A stretch of DNA of 13,804 nt from an uncultured Mycoplasmatota bacterium (lineage in GTDB: Bacteria; Bacillota_I; Bacilli_A; RF39; UBA660), in the NCBI GenBank assembly GCA_900548725.1, contig URLV01000033.1, forward strand, positions 1 to 13,804, written 5' to 3'. Below, in pieces: positions 1 to 5,987 of this stretch (the first letter of the stretch is position 1; the number at the start of each line of letters is the position of its first letter). The position numbers and the translations under genes were made by a program. Under the pieces are notes generated by a model. That model was given only the letters and a program-made list of their open reading frames with translations, was not told the DNA's origin and did not search any database.

Positions 1-27
1 TTCTAAAATAAATGAATAAAACTTCAT
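1..27 (-). CDS. 5' fragment of a gene leaving the window (9 codons)
   Basis: An ATG at 27..25 opens a frame that is still open at base 1 and reads M-K-F-Y-S-F-I-L-E. The start is supported by a Shine-Dalgarno sequence GGGAG at 40..36 with 8 bases of spacing, and by a promoter candidate about 60-90 bases upstream. The S41 peptidase gene upstream is closed by a strong terminator, so this gene is transcribed separately. Too little of the protein is visible to name it. A hairpin in the leader covers part of the ribosome binding site, see that entry. Confidence 0.6.
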
Positions 28-37
28 AATTATTACT

Positions 38-61
38 CCCTTCATACTTAAATATGAAAGG
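38..61 (-). promoter_or_regulatory. Leader hairpin overlapping the Shine-Dalgarno sequence of the left-edge gene
   Basis: On the minus strand CCTTTCATA (61..53) pairs with TATGAAGGG (46..38) across a 6-base loop: nine pairs, one of them a U-G wobble. The last three bases of the stem are the first three of the Shine-Dalgarno GGGAG at 40..36. Folding would therefore hide much of the ribosome binding site. Pairing is seen directly; control of translation is inference. Confidence 0.5.
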
Positions 62-86
62 CAGGACATAAATAATAAATGTTCTG

Positions 87-114
87 GTTATATATACTAC
101 ACTAAAGCATGCAA
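87..114 (-). promoter_or_regulatory. Promoter of the left-edge gene
   Basis: -35 TTGCAT at 114..109, 16-base spacer, -10 TATAAC at 92..87. It lies between the upstream terminator and the partial gene and would give a leader of roughly 50 bases that contains the hairpin at 38-61. Confidence 0.45.
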
Positions 115-117
115 ATA

Positions 118-128
118 TTTTGTCGAAT
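118..128 (+). promoter_or_regulatory. Spo0A-box-like site (TTTTGTCGAAT)
   Basis: TTTTGTCGAAT contains the 0A-box core TGTCGAA known from Bacillus and Clostridium Spo0A. It sits 3 bases upstream of the -35 of the left-edge promoter, a position where an activator could act. The same 11 bases recur at 5760-5770, also inside a promoter region. Whether this organism has Spo0A is not visible here. Confidence 0.4.
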
Positions 129-142
129 AAAATAATACAAAC

Positions 143-176
143 AAAAAAACACTTAACTTACATCAAGTATTTTTTT
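143..176 (-). terminator. Intrinsic terminator of the S41 peptidase gene
   Basis: Minus strand: AAAAAAATACTT pairs with AAGTGTTTTTTT around a 10-base loop, 12 pairs with one U-G wobble. The 3' arm ends in seven T. It begins 2 bases after the stop codon at 178-180. The A and T arms are nearly symmetrical, so it may also work in the other direction. Confidence 0.85.
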
Positions 177-177
177 A

Positions 178-1368
178 TTACTCAGATAGTATTCTTAAAG
201 CTTCATTTAATTGATTATCAGTTTCTTCAGTAAGATTATTTTTATATTCCTCACTTAATTCAACATTGATATCAGGTTCAATACCTTTTCCATCAATACA
301 TTCTCCATTTGGTAAATACCATTTAGCACTAGTATATTTAAACATAGTACCATCTTCTAAAGTATCAGCACTTTGTACTTTACCTTTACCATATGTTTTA
401 GTACCAACTATCTTAGCTCCATAACTATACTTTAATGCACCAGCTAATATTTCACTTGCACTAGCACTACCACCATTTACTAATACAACAATCGGATAAT
501 CTCTTTTTGTATCAGTTTCATCTTTATATTTTTTATCTTCTTTCTTTGATTTAATACTATACATAACCTTATTTTTTTCTAAAAATAATTCAATAATATT
601 AGTACAACTAGTTAAATAACCACCTGTATTACCTCTTACATCAATAATTAAAGAATCTATACCATCTTTTTCCATAGTAAGTAATGTACTCTCAACTTGT
701 GTATCTAAAGTATTAGAAAATGTTTGTAAATACAAATATCCTATTCTTTTACCATTTACTTCTTTTATAGAACTTGTCATAGCAGGTACAATAAGTTTCT
801 TTATTTCTAAATCGAAACTTAATTCTTCACCATTTCTAATCACAACAATATTACATTTATTATCTTTACTAGATTTTATAATACTAGAAGCCTCTTCAGT
901 ACTCTTACCTTCTAAACTATTTCCATTAATACTTTTTAAAATATCATTAACTTGTATACCAGCATTACTAGCTGGACTATTATCAAATACATTATATACA
1001 AATATTTCATTATTATCATTCAAACTTATAGTTATACCTATTCCTTGATATGTACCATCTAATTTTTCATTCAATGCATCAGTAGCATCTTCATTCATAT
1101 ATATAGTATAATCATCACCAGTATAATTCATCATACCACTAATTGCAGCATCTATAAGTTTATTTTCGTCTAAGTCTTCGTAATATTCATCTAATAACTT
1201 ATTGTAAGTACTTATAAATTCATTTACATACTTATTATTAGTTGTAGTAACTTTACCAGTATTATTTAATCTACTATATACTAAAGAACCACCTAATATA
1301 AAAGTAATTATACTAGGAATTAATATAAATAAACATAATTGTAAATAATTCAACTTTATCTTTTTCAT
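178..1368 (-). CDS. S41 family carboxyl-terminal processing peptidase with PDZ domain
   Basis: A membrane-anchored serine peptidase of the CtpA/Prc family (396 aa), acting outside the membrane on protein C-termini. An N-terminal signal anchor spans about residues 9-31. A helical region (about 45-95) precedes a PDZ domain (about 98-200, with the GIGI loop and the GIQVNDILKSING core). The S41 catalytic domain follows. The motif SASASE gives nucleophile Ser303, and YGKGKVQ gives the general base Lys328; the 25-residue separation fits Prc and CtpA. All expected residues are present, so it should be active. It is monocistronic, between its own terminator and that of the thioredoxin-like gene upstream. 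No Shine-Dalgarno is visible before this ATG. An extended -10 ends 6 bases upstream, so the message may be leaderless. A later start would remove the anchor. Substrate is unknown. Confidence 0.93.
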   Translation of the reverse strand: MKKIKLNYLQLCLFILIPSIITFILGGSLVYSRLNNTGKVTTTNNKYVNEFISTYNKLLDEYYEDLDENKLIDAAISGMMNYTGDDYTIYMNEDATDALNEKLDGTYQGIGITISLNDNNEIFVYNVFDNSPASNAGIQVNDILKSINGNSLEGKSTEEASSIIKSSKDNKCNIVVIRNGEELSFDLEIKKLIVPAMTSSIKEVNGKRIGYLYLQTFSNTLDTQVESTLLTMEKDGIDSLIIDVRGNTGGYLTSCTNIIELFLEKNKVMYSIKSKKEDKKYKDETDTKRDYPIVVLVNGGSASASEILAGALKYSYGAKIVGTKTYGKGKVQSADTLEDGTMFKYTSAKWYLPNGECIDGKGIEPDINVELSEEYKNNLTEETDNQLNEALRILSE

Positions 1369-1374
1369 AAACTT

Positions 1375-1385
1375 ATTCTATCATA
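1375..1385 (-). promoter_or_regulatory. Extended -10 promoter of the S41 gene, close to the start codon
   Basis: TATG-A-TAGAAT on the minus strand (1385..1375) matches an extended -10 (TRTGn plus TATAAT-like). Only six bases (AAGTTT) separate it from the ATG at 1368, which would put the transcription start at or next to the start codon. A second TATAAT at 1393..1388 is an alternative -10. No good -35 is visible. Confidence 0.5.
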
Positions 1386-1395
1386 AAATTATATT

Positions 1396-1424
1396 AAAAA
1401 AAAGATGACTATACATCTTATTTT
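1396..1424 (-). terminator. Intrinsic terminator of the thioredoxin-like gene
   Basis: AAGATG (1419..1414) pairs with CATCTT (1407..1402) around a 6-base loop, followed by a run of T to 1396. The 5' arm contains the TAA stop codon of the gene. The T-run continues into the -10 region of the S41 gene. Confidence 0.8.
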
Positions 1425-1924
1425 AATATGTTTACAATATTATCTACACCACTATAACATTTAACAACTTTACCATTATTAATTTTATATAAAGTAGCTT
1501 CTTTTACTTTTACTTCATTACTATTACTAGGTTTTTGATTTAATTCTTCACCTAGTACAAAGCTATTAACTTTCTTATCTAAATCAACATAATAAGTTTT
1601 AATATAATTATCACTACTTCTATAAGTTGCAAGTACACTATCTAAGTTATTTCCATCATTTTCTTTAGAATAAATAAGAACATAATACTCATCTTCTATT
1701 CTATTAAACATAGTACCTATTGTAGCTATATCATAATCTATTTTAGTTTCTGTCTTAGTATCGTTACTCTTATTTTCTTTCTTTATCATATTATCAGTTA
1801 GAAAATATATTCCTAAACTAATACCAACAACTATAATTAATAATATAATTATATTTCTTACTAAGTTCATATCTTCATTAAGAACTTTTTTTTGCCTTAT
1901 TTTATTATTATTTTTATTTACCAT
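1418..1924 (-). CDS. Membrane-anchored protein, possible cysteine-less thioredoxin fold
   Basis: 168 aa. The basic N-terminus (NKNNNKIRQKK) and one membrane segment at about 24-43 indicate N-in topology with the remaining 120 residues outside. The outer part runs like a thioredoxin domain: a strand (EYYVLIYSK), a helix (NNLDSVLATYR), a strand with an acidic end (IKTYYVDLD) and a C-terminal ATLYKINNGKVVKCYSG segment that resembles the thioredoxin strand after the cis-proline. The CxxC motif is absent and the cis-proline position appears to be Ala, so redox activity is unlikely. The fold is inferred from pattern only. I chose ATG 1924, preceded by AGGTGG with 5 bases of spacing. The GTG at 1933 lies inside that Shine-Dalgarno sequence and is unlikely to be the start. 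It may be an envelope chaperone or a scaffold; the function is not known. Confidence 0.75.
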   Translation of the reverse strand: MVNKNNNKIRQKKVLNEDMNLVRNIIILLIIVVGISLGIYFLTDNMIKKENKSNDTKTETKIDYDIATIGTMFNRIEDEYYVLIYSKENDGNNLDSVLATYRSSDNYIKTYYVDLDKKVNSFVLGEELNQKPSNSNEVKVKEATLYKINNGKVVKCYSGVDNIVNILK

Positions 1925-1942
1925 TATAACCACCTATAAATT

Positions 1943-1953
1943 ATTTTAACACA
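1943..1953 (-). promoter_or_regulatory. Extended -10 promoter of the thioredoxin-like gene
   Basis: TGTG-T-TAAAAT at 1953..1943 is a good extended -10. It begins where the T-tract of the upstream terminator ends and gives a leader of only about 12 bases, starting near the AGGTGG ribosome binding site. Confidence 0.5.
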
Positions 1954-1988
1954 AAAATATAACTTCTCAAATAAAAAGTTATATTTTT
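1953..1988 (-). terminator. Intrinsic terminator of the dehydrogenase/DUF1292/SLT operon
   Basis: A perfect 13-bp stem, AAAAATATAACTT (1988..1976) with AAGTTATATTTTT (1965..1953), around a 10-base loop. The 5' arm includes the TAA stop of the transglycosylase gene. The symmetrical A/T ends suggest it could act in both directions. Confidence 0.85.
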
Positions 1989-3082
1989 TTAGCATATTCT
2001 TTGTTAAATGAGCATCGTACAATATCATCATTTCTTTTAAAAGATAAATCATCTACATTTTCTACATAACTTAATACATGTTCTAAATATAATTTATCTC
2101 CAACATTAATTTTATTTCTAGCATCCAGCCATTGATAATCATTATCATTTATTATATTTTCACAATCTACATTATTCCCATAATATAATTTAATTGTTTT
2201 CTTTATATTACCATATCCATAATTATACATCTGAATCGCAACAGGTATATTATATTTTGAATCATTTAAACATTGTTTGAATATCATACAAGCAACTCTT
2301 ATATTAAATTCTAAATTGTTTAATTTTTCTTCAGTTATATGTAATGTTTCAATAATATTTTTTTTATAATTATAACAACTAATGTCTTCATTATTCCATA
2401 CACTTTTTTCTATTTGCATTAATCCAATAGCGGGTCCATTTCTAAGAGTATTGTGTTCTCCACTTTCTTGAGTAGCAATAGCTAACATAATTTTAGGATC
2501 AATACCATATTCATTTGATATTTCACTTATTATATCTCCATAATTGTTTTTAGTATTTATATACTTTTCTGTATTAGTTCTATCTTCAAAATCAAAGTCA
2601 TAATTTTCTGTATTTATATCATTATTTTTAAAATTATCATTAAAAGTTAATTCTACATTATTCAATTCTTCATAACTCTCATAATTAATATTACTTAAAT
2701 TTAAATTTCTATTATCATTTTTAAACGTATTGACATAACTACCTAAAGTAATTATTATTGCACCACCTAAAGCACTTACTCTTCTTATTTTTTTATTTCT
2801 TAATTTATCTTTTTTGTTTTTAATATACAAAGATTTTATTTTATTAATAAATATTTGTAACTCATTATCTACATTATTTCTATATGAATTAATAACAACT
2901 TTATAGTCACTATTTCCATAATAAATATTATTATTCTTAAATAAAATATTATTTGAACTTCTAAGTATTTTATATAATTTAATTAAATTATCATCATAAA
3001 ATTCATAACGTTCTCTATTATTAATTGTACTCACACAAACAATTCTTCCATCATCTTTTATAAATAATTCGATTTTTCTCAT
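1979..3082 (-). CDS. Membrane-anchored lytic transglycosylase, SLT domain
   Basis: 367 aa. A peptidoglycan-cleaving enzyme expected to act on the outer face of the membrane. About 100 N-terminal residues, ending in a Lys/Arg-rich stretch, lie before one membrane segment at about 102-117 (VSALGGAIIITLGSYV), so the N-terminal part is cytoplasmic. An Asn-rich linker follows to about residue 180. The SLT domain has IATQESGEHNT with catalytic Glu206, GLMQIE at 220-225 and the MYNYGYGN loop at 285-292 (usual form AYNAGPG). The domain is complete. The cytoplasmic N-terminal part, with short strands and charged turns, is unusual for this family and I do not recognise it. The start overlaps the preceding stop as ATGA, with GGAG 5 bases upstream inside that gene, so the two are translationally coupled. 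It is last in its operon. Confidence 0.88.
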   Translation of the reverse strand: MRKIELFIKDDGRIVCVSTINNRERYEFYDDNLIKLYKILRSSNNILFKNNNIYYGNSDYKVVINSYRNNVDNELQIFINKIKSLYIKNKKDKLRNKKIRRVSALGGAIIITLGSYVNTFKNDNRNLNLSNINYESYEELNNVELTFNDNFKNNDINTENYDFDFEDRTNTEKYINTKNNYGDIISEISNEYGIDPKIMLAIATQESGEHNTLRNGPAIGLMQIEKSVWNNEDISCYNYKKNIIETLHITEEKLNNLEFNIRVACMIFKQCLNDSKYNIPVAIQMYNYGYGNIKKTIKLYYGNNVDCENIINDNDYQWLDARNKINVGDKLYLEHVLSYVENVDDLSFKRNDDIVRCSFNKEYAKKI

Positions 3083-3303
3083 AAATTCTCCAAATATTCA
3101 TCAACAATATCATAATCTTTATTATCAACAATTTCAATTATTTTAATTTTATCGTCTATTATTTGATATAAACTAGCATATAATTCATCATTATTGTCTT
3201 CATTATAAATTATATAATTTTTTTCATTTTTGGTAAATTTATCTAATATTGTATACTCATGAACAATACCATCTTTTATATAATTAAAACTTATATCTTC
3301 CAT
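3079..3303 (-). CDS. DUF1292-like small acidic protein
   Basis: 74 aa, acidic, no membrane segment. The pattern EYTILDKFTKNEKNYIIYNE followed by an acidic turn and a second strand pair (DDKIKIIEIVD) resembles DUF1292 (YrzB-like) proteins, which are small beta-rich proteins without a settled function. Its ATG lies one base after the TGA stop of the dehydrogenase, and its own TGA overlaps the ATG of the transglycosylase gene. No Shine-Dalgarno sequence is visible, so translation probably depends on ribosomes finishing the dehydrogenase. Both junctions use TGA as stop, which argues against a TGA=Trp code. The family call rests on pattern, not on a search. Confidence 0.75.
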   Translation of the reverse strand: MEDISFNYIKDGIVHEYTILDKFTKNEKNYIIYNEDNNDELYASLYQIIDDKIKIIEIVDNKDYDIVDEYLENL

Positions 3304-3304
3304 A

Positions 3305-4330
3305 TCATTTATTAGGATGTATTATTATTTTAATAGCATCATCTTTTCCATTAGTAAGTCTTAAGAATGAATCTTGTACTTTATCTAATCCAACTATATC
3401 ATCTATATATTTTTCTACATCTATTTCTTTTTTACTAATCATATCAATTACGCTTTCAAATTCACTAACTGTATATGCAATAGCACCTTGCATTGTTACT
3501 TCTCCCATAACTGTCATTACAGTAGGTATTGTAATCGGTACCATGCTAACACCAACTAGTACTATCATTCCACCAGGTCTAACAGCCATTATTGCTTCAC
3601 TTACTGCAGGGCTATTTCCACAACATTCAAGTACAACATCGAAACCACCAACTGTTTTTTCTACCAACTTTGGAACTGTATTAGCATCAATTGCATTATA
3701 ATATTCATCAACGCAACCAAATTTTAATGATTTTTTACCACGCATTTCATTTGTTTCTAATAGTGCAACATATTTTGCTCCTGCTTTTTTAGCAAAAAGA
3801 GCACACATTAATCCAATTATTCCACCGCCAATAATTAAAACATTATCATCTTTTTTTACTTTTCCTAAATTAACAGCATGTAAACTAACTGAACTAGGTT
3901 CTACCATTGCAGCCTCATCATTCGATACGTTATCAGGTAATTTTTTTACCATATCAGCTCGACAACTAGAAAACTCTGCATATCCACCAGGATTAGTTAA
4001 TGATAGACCAACTGCTTTACTCCAAGTTAATTTACAATATTGTGGATTACCACTCTTACAAGCATGACATACACCACATGGAGATATTGGAAGTCCAGTA
4101 ATTCTGTCTCCAACTTTTAAATCATCTCTAGAACCAGGATCAATAACAGTACCACAAAATTCATGTCCCATCACTAACCCAGCAGGTTCACCCATATCCC
4201 AATAATGAATATCACTTCCACAAATACCACATGATTCTACTTTAAATACAACACTTCCATTTTTACTTACAGGTTTATCTATTTCACCTTGAGTAAATTC
4301 TCTCTTTCCATTTATTTTAACACATTTCAT
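3305..4330 (-). CDS. Zinc-dependent medium-chain alcohol/polyol dehydrogenase
   Basis: 341 aa, cytoplasmic NAD(P)-dependent oxidoreductase of the MDR superfamily, close in pattern to sorbitol, threonine and butanediol dehydrogenases. Catalytic zinc ligands: Cys37 in CGICGSD, His56-Glu57 in GHEFCG and Glu144 in VEPSS. Structural zinc: Cys85, Cys88, Cys91 and Cys99. The Rossmann motif GGGIIG is at 168-173. The acidic Glu192 at the end of the second strand favours NAD over NADP. I chose ATG 4330: it has AGGAGG at 4343..4338 with 7 bases of spacing. The open frame continues upstream to 4381, but that stretch contains the -10 and -35 elements, so it should not be translated. First gene of an operon with the DUF1292 and SLT genes. 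The substrate cannot be fixed from sequence, and a functional link to wall lysis is not evident. Confidence 0.93.
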   Translation of the reverse strand: MKCVKINGKREFTQGEIDKPVSKNGSVVFKVESCGICGSDIHYWDMGEPAGLVMGHEFCGTVIDPGSRDDLKVGDRITGLPISPCGVCHACKSGNPQYCKLTWSKAVGLSLTNPGGYAEFSSCRADMVKKLPDNVSNDEAAMVEPSSVSLHAVNLGKVKKDDNVLIIGGGIIGLMCALFAKKAGAKYVALLETNEMRGKKSLKFGCVDEYYNAIDANTVPKLVEKTVGGFDVVLECCGNSPAVSEAIMAVRPGGMIVLVGVSMVPITIPTVMTVMGEVTMQGAIAYTVSEFESVIDMISKKEIDVEKYIDDIVGLDKVQDSFLRLTNGKDDAIKIIIHPNK

Positions 4331-4352
4331 ATCAATGCCTCCTATCATATAA

Positions 4353-4381
4353 ATTATAGTACAAAGACATTTATTAAACAA
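4353..4381 (-). promoter_or_regulatory. Promoter of the dehydrogenase operon
   Basis: -35 TTGTTT at 4381..4376, 17-base spacer, consensus -10 TATAAT at 4358..4353. It lies just upstream of the AGGAGG site and supports the start at 4330. No clear terminator of the upstream gene (stop at 4410) is visible, so some readthrough is possible. Confidence 0.65.
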
Positions 4382-4409
4382 TAATTATTAAATAAACTAA
4401 ACACATATT

Positions 4410-4775
4410 TTACACAGATGGAGCTCCTACAAAATCAGGATTATTAGTTTGAAAATATATTAAACAAGATACTCCAGCAATTAACAATGCACTTCCAAGT
4501 AATTTAATCCTAAAAAGTTTTTTAGCACTAGAACTAGCCTTCTTATAAGCATCATAATTTCTATAAATAAAATATAAATATATTAATAAAACAACAATTA
4601 AAACAAACAAATAAATATCATTTGCAGTCTTCTCAGCTTTTTTATTACCTGTATTAACATAATTTTTCTGAAATTGATTAGCAACTACATTAAAAGATAT
4701 TGCAATAATAAAAATAATAAATAAAATATCTTCAAATTTTAACCTAGCTAAATCATTGTTTAATATATCTTCCAT
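4410..4775 (-). CDS. Three-helix membrane protein of unknown function
   Basis: 121 aa. Three hydrophobic segments are visible at about 17-34, 54-70 and 90-106. The loop between the first two is basic and polar (QKNYVNTGNKKAEKTAND), and a basic stretch (KKASSSAKKLFRIK) precedes the third. I do not recognise the family. The ATG is not preceded by a Shine-Dalgarno sequence; instead a consensus TATAAT ends 5 bases before it, suggesting a leaderless message. Upstream lies the terminator hairpin of the Bro/DinD gene. Its promoter and the first bases of the gene belong to a repeat that recurs at 5988-6034. The gene may be read together with the dehydrogenase operon downstream, because no strong terminator separates them. 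Confidence 0.75.
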   Translation of the reverse strand: MEDILNNDLARLKFEDILFIIFIIAISFNVVANQFQKNYVNTGNKKAEKTANDIYLFVLIVVLLIYLYFIYRNYDAYKKASSSAKKLFRIKLLGSALLIAGVSCLIYFQTNNPDFVGAPSV

Positions 4776-4780
4776 ATTAA

Positions 4781-4786
4781 ATTATA
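4781..4786 (-). promoter_or_regulatory. -10 element directly before the membrane protein start codon
   Basis: TATAAT at 4786..4781, then five bases (TTAAT), then ATG at 4775. The -35 region would fall in the terminator hairpin and has no good match. If used, the transcript starts at or beside the ATG. Confidence 0.45.
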
Positions 4787-4788
4787 TG

Positions 4789-4816
4789 AAAAAAAGTAAA
4801 CTTTTAATTTACTTTT
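4789..4816 (-). terminator. Intrinsic terminator downstream of the Bro/DinD gene
   Basis: AAAAGTAAA (4816..4808) pairs with TTTACTTTT (4800..4792) around a 7-base loop, with further T to 4789. It is 38 bases past the stop codon and is the same hairpin that follows the lipoprotein gene at 6002-6030. Confidence 0.8.
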
Positions 4817-4853
4817 CACTTTAACACTACTATACCTATATCAATTATTTTTT

Positions 4854-5711
4854 TTATTTATTTTCTATTTTTTCCTTATCATCAATATATCTATAATTTA
4901 GATTATTATTATTTGTTATAACATTCTCTCCAATTTCACGTTCTAAATCAACTTTTGCATGATTTGCTATCTTACCACCACGTTTTGCAACACTTATATT
5001 TTCTTTTAAACCTTGTGGTTTATGTTTTTTAGCAATTTCTCTCGTTGCAATTTCTCCTAAGTCAGCAAGTGTAATTTCAATATCACTCATATTATCTCTT
5101 AAAGATTCTTTTCTAAGTCCTTTAAATTGTTTAAATTCTTTTGCTGTCATACCAGACCAACCTTTATATATTTCATTAGTTAAAATTGCATATTCTTTAA
5201 TTCCATTTACCCCTCCTTCTTTCCAAATATCAGTTAACTTTTTTCTATCTTGCATTCCTTTTATTCTTTTACTTATCCACGCTTCTTCATATCCTTTTGC
5301 ACGATAAATATCTATACCACGTTGAACACTTATAGATGGATCGAATACTTCATCCATTCTTTCACTACCTAATTTAGCTAGCCACATTTTTATAGGTTCA
5401 GCATTTTTACTAGGAATTGATTCAATTATTCTAAACATTCCTTCAATATCACAAACATCAGTCAAACGATATTTTCCATCAGTTGATTTCAATTTCAACT
5501 GTCTAGTAACACTAGACATTTCAAATTTTTCTTCTTTTAATAATTTATTTTTTAGCCAATTCCAATATTTTCTAGGTTCTTTACTATCAGCTAAAACACC
5601 AACTATATCAACAACACTTATGTAGTATTTCTCATCTTCCTTATCCCATACTGTTCTAATAGTTTCATTATTAAATATTTTATTAATTAAATACATTTTT
5701 TCTTGATTCAT
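4854..5711 (-). CDS. Bro-N domain protein with DinD-like C-terminal half
   Basis: 285 aa, soluble. The N-terminal part (about 8-115: IRTVWDKEDEKYYISVVDIV, KYWNWLKNKL, IPSKNAEPIKMWLAKLG) is a Bro-N domain, a DNA-binding fold of phage antirepressors and baculovirus Bro proteins. The C-terminal half (about 130-265: KRIKGMQDRKKLTD, EFKQFKGLRKESLRDNMSD, ISVAKRGGKIANHAKVDLE) resembles E. coli DinD, a damage-inducible protein that inhibits RecA filaments. A good AAGGAG lies 7 bases before the ATG. No phage genes are next to it. The locus sits between two copies of a 47-bp repeat and has two candidate promoters and a structured leader, so its expression is probably controlled. It may be a domesticated phage or mobile-element regulator. 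The precise role is not known. Confidence 0.85.
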   Translation of the reverse strand: MNQEKMYLINKIFNNETIRTVWDKEDEKYYISVVDIVGVLADSKEPRKYWNWLKNKLLKEEKFEMSSVTRQLKLKSTDGKYRLTDVCDIEGMFRIIESIPSKNAEPIKMWLAKLGSERMDEVFDPSISVQRGIDIYRAKGYEEAWISKRIKGMQDRKKLTDIWKEGGVNGIKEYAILTNEIYKGWSGMTAKEFKQFKGLRKESLRDNMSDIEITLADLGEIATREIAKKHKPQGLKENISVAKRGGKIANHAKVDLEREIGENVITNNNNLNYRYIDDKEKIENK

Positions 5712-5735
5712 TATTTTTCTCCTTTTTAATTTAAT

Positions 5736-5768
5736 ATTCTATCATAACTACATATCATTTTTTGTCGA
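5736..5768 (-). promoter_or_regulatory. Promoter P2 of the Bro/DinD gene
   Basis: -35 TCGACA at 5768..5763, 16-base spacer, -10 TATGAT at 5746..5741. The same stretch also reads as an extended -10, TATG-A-TAGAAT (5746..5736), identical to that of the S41 gene. The -35 is part of the Spo0A-box-like site. Confidence 0.5.
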
Positions 5769-5770
5769 AT
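5760..5770 (+). promoter_or_regulatory. Spo0A-box-like site overlapping the P2 -35
   Basis: Second copy of TTTTGTCGAAT, identical over 11 bases to 118-128. It overlaps the P2 -35, where a bound regulator would normally repress. Confidence 0.4.
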
Positions 5771-5838
5771 TTTCTAAATTAATTTCAATTTGTAATGTAC
5801 ATCAAACATTTTTCATTAGAATGTTTTAAGTTTAGAAA
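5771..5838 (-). other. Nested inverted repeat in the Bro/DinD leader
   Basis: Minus strand: TTTCTAAA (5838..5831) can pair with TTTAGAAA (5778..5771). Within it AAACATT (5826..5820) pairs with AATGTTT (5810..5804) around a 9-base loop. The structure starts about where a transcript from P1 would begin and ends just before P2. It could be a structured leader or a short RNA. All pairs are A-U rich, so stability is modest. Confidence 0.35.
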
Positions 5839-5845
5839 GTTATAA

Positions 5846-5873
5846 ATTATAACCAACTAACTTACATTCTCAA
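5846..5873 (-). promoter_or_regulatory. Promoter P1 upstream of the Bro/DinD gene
   Basis: -35 TTGAGA at 5873..5868, 16-base spacer, consensus -10 TATAAT at 5851..5846. By sequence it is one of the best promoters in the window. It would give a leader of about 130 bases before the gene. Confidence 0.6.
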
Positions 5874-5987
5874 TTCAACCGTTATTTTTATTTTCTCAGT
5901 AAGCTTATTTAATTTTATTTTAAGATAAAATACTAAACATATCAACAGTTCTTACACATTATTTTTCATTTGTTTTAATTAGCTTTA

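Larger units (their letters stand above)
4774..4820. repeat. Direct repeat copy A (47 bp) flanking the Bro/DinD locus
   Basis: Aligns base for base with 5988-6034: 45 of 47 identical, with a perfect 32-base core (4789-4820 and 6003-6034). It carries a terminator hairpin, the -10 of the membrane protein gene and the edge of its start codon. Same orientation in both copies, 1214 bases apart. Confidence 0.9.

Noticed and set aside
1925..1933. GTG start of the thioredoxin-like gene
   Set aside because: The GTG is part of the AGGTGG that serves the ATG at 1924.
3079..3307. Mycoplasma-type code with TGA as Trp
   Set aside because: Two genes end at TGA exactly where the next start overlaps or follows, and Trp codons are TGG.
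4331..4381. N-terminal extension of the zinc dehydrogenase (17 codons)
   Set aside because: The stretch contains the -35, -10 and AGGAGG of the gene, and homologues begin at the ATG at 4330.
5771..5806. 11-codon leader peptide frame in the Bro/DinD leader
   Set aside because: It has no Shine-Dalgarno sequence and no codon bias or repeats suggesting attenuation; such frames are common by chance.
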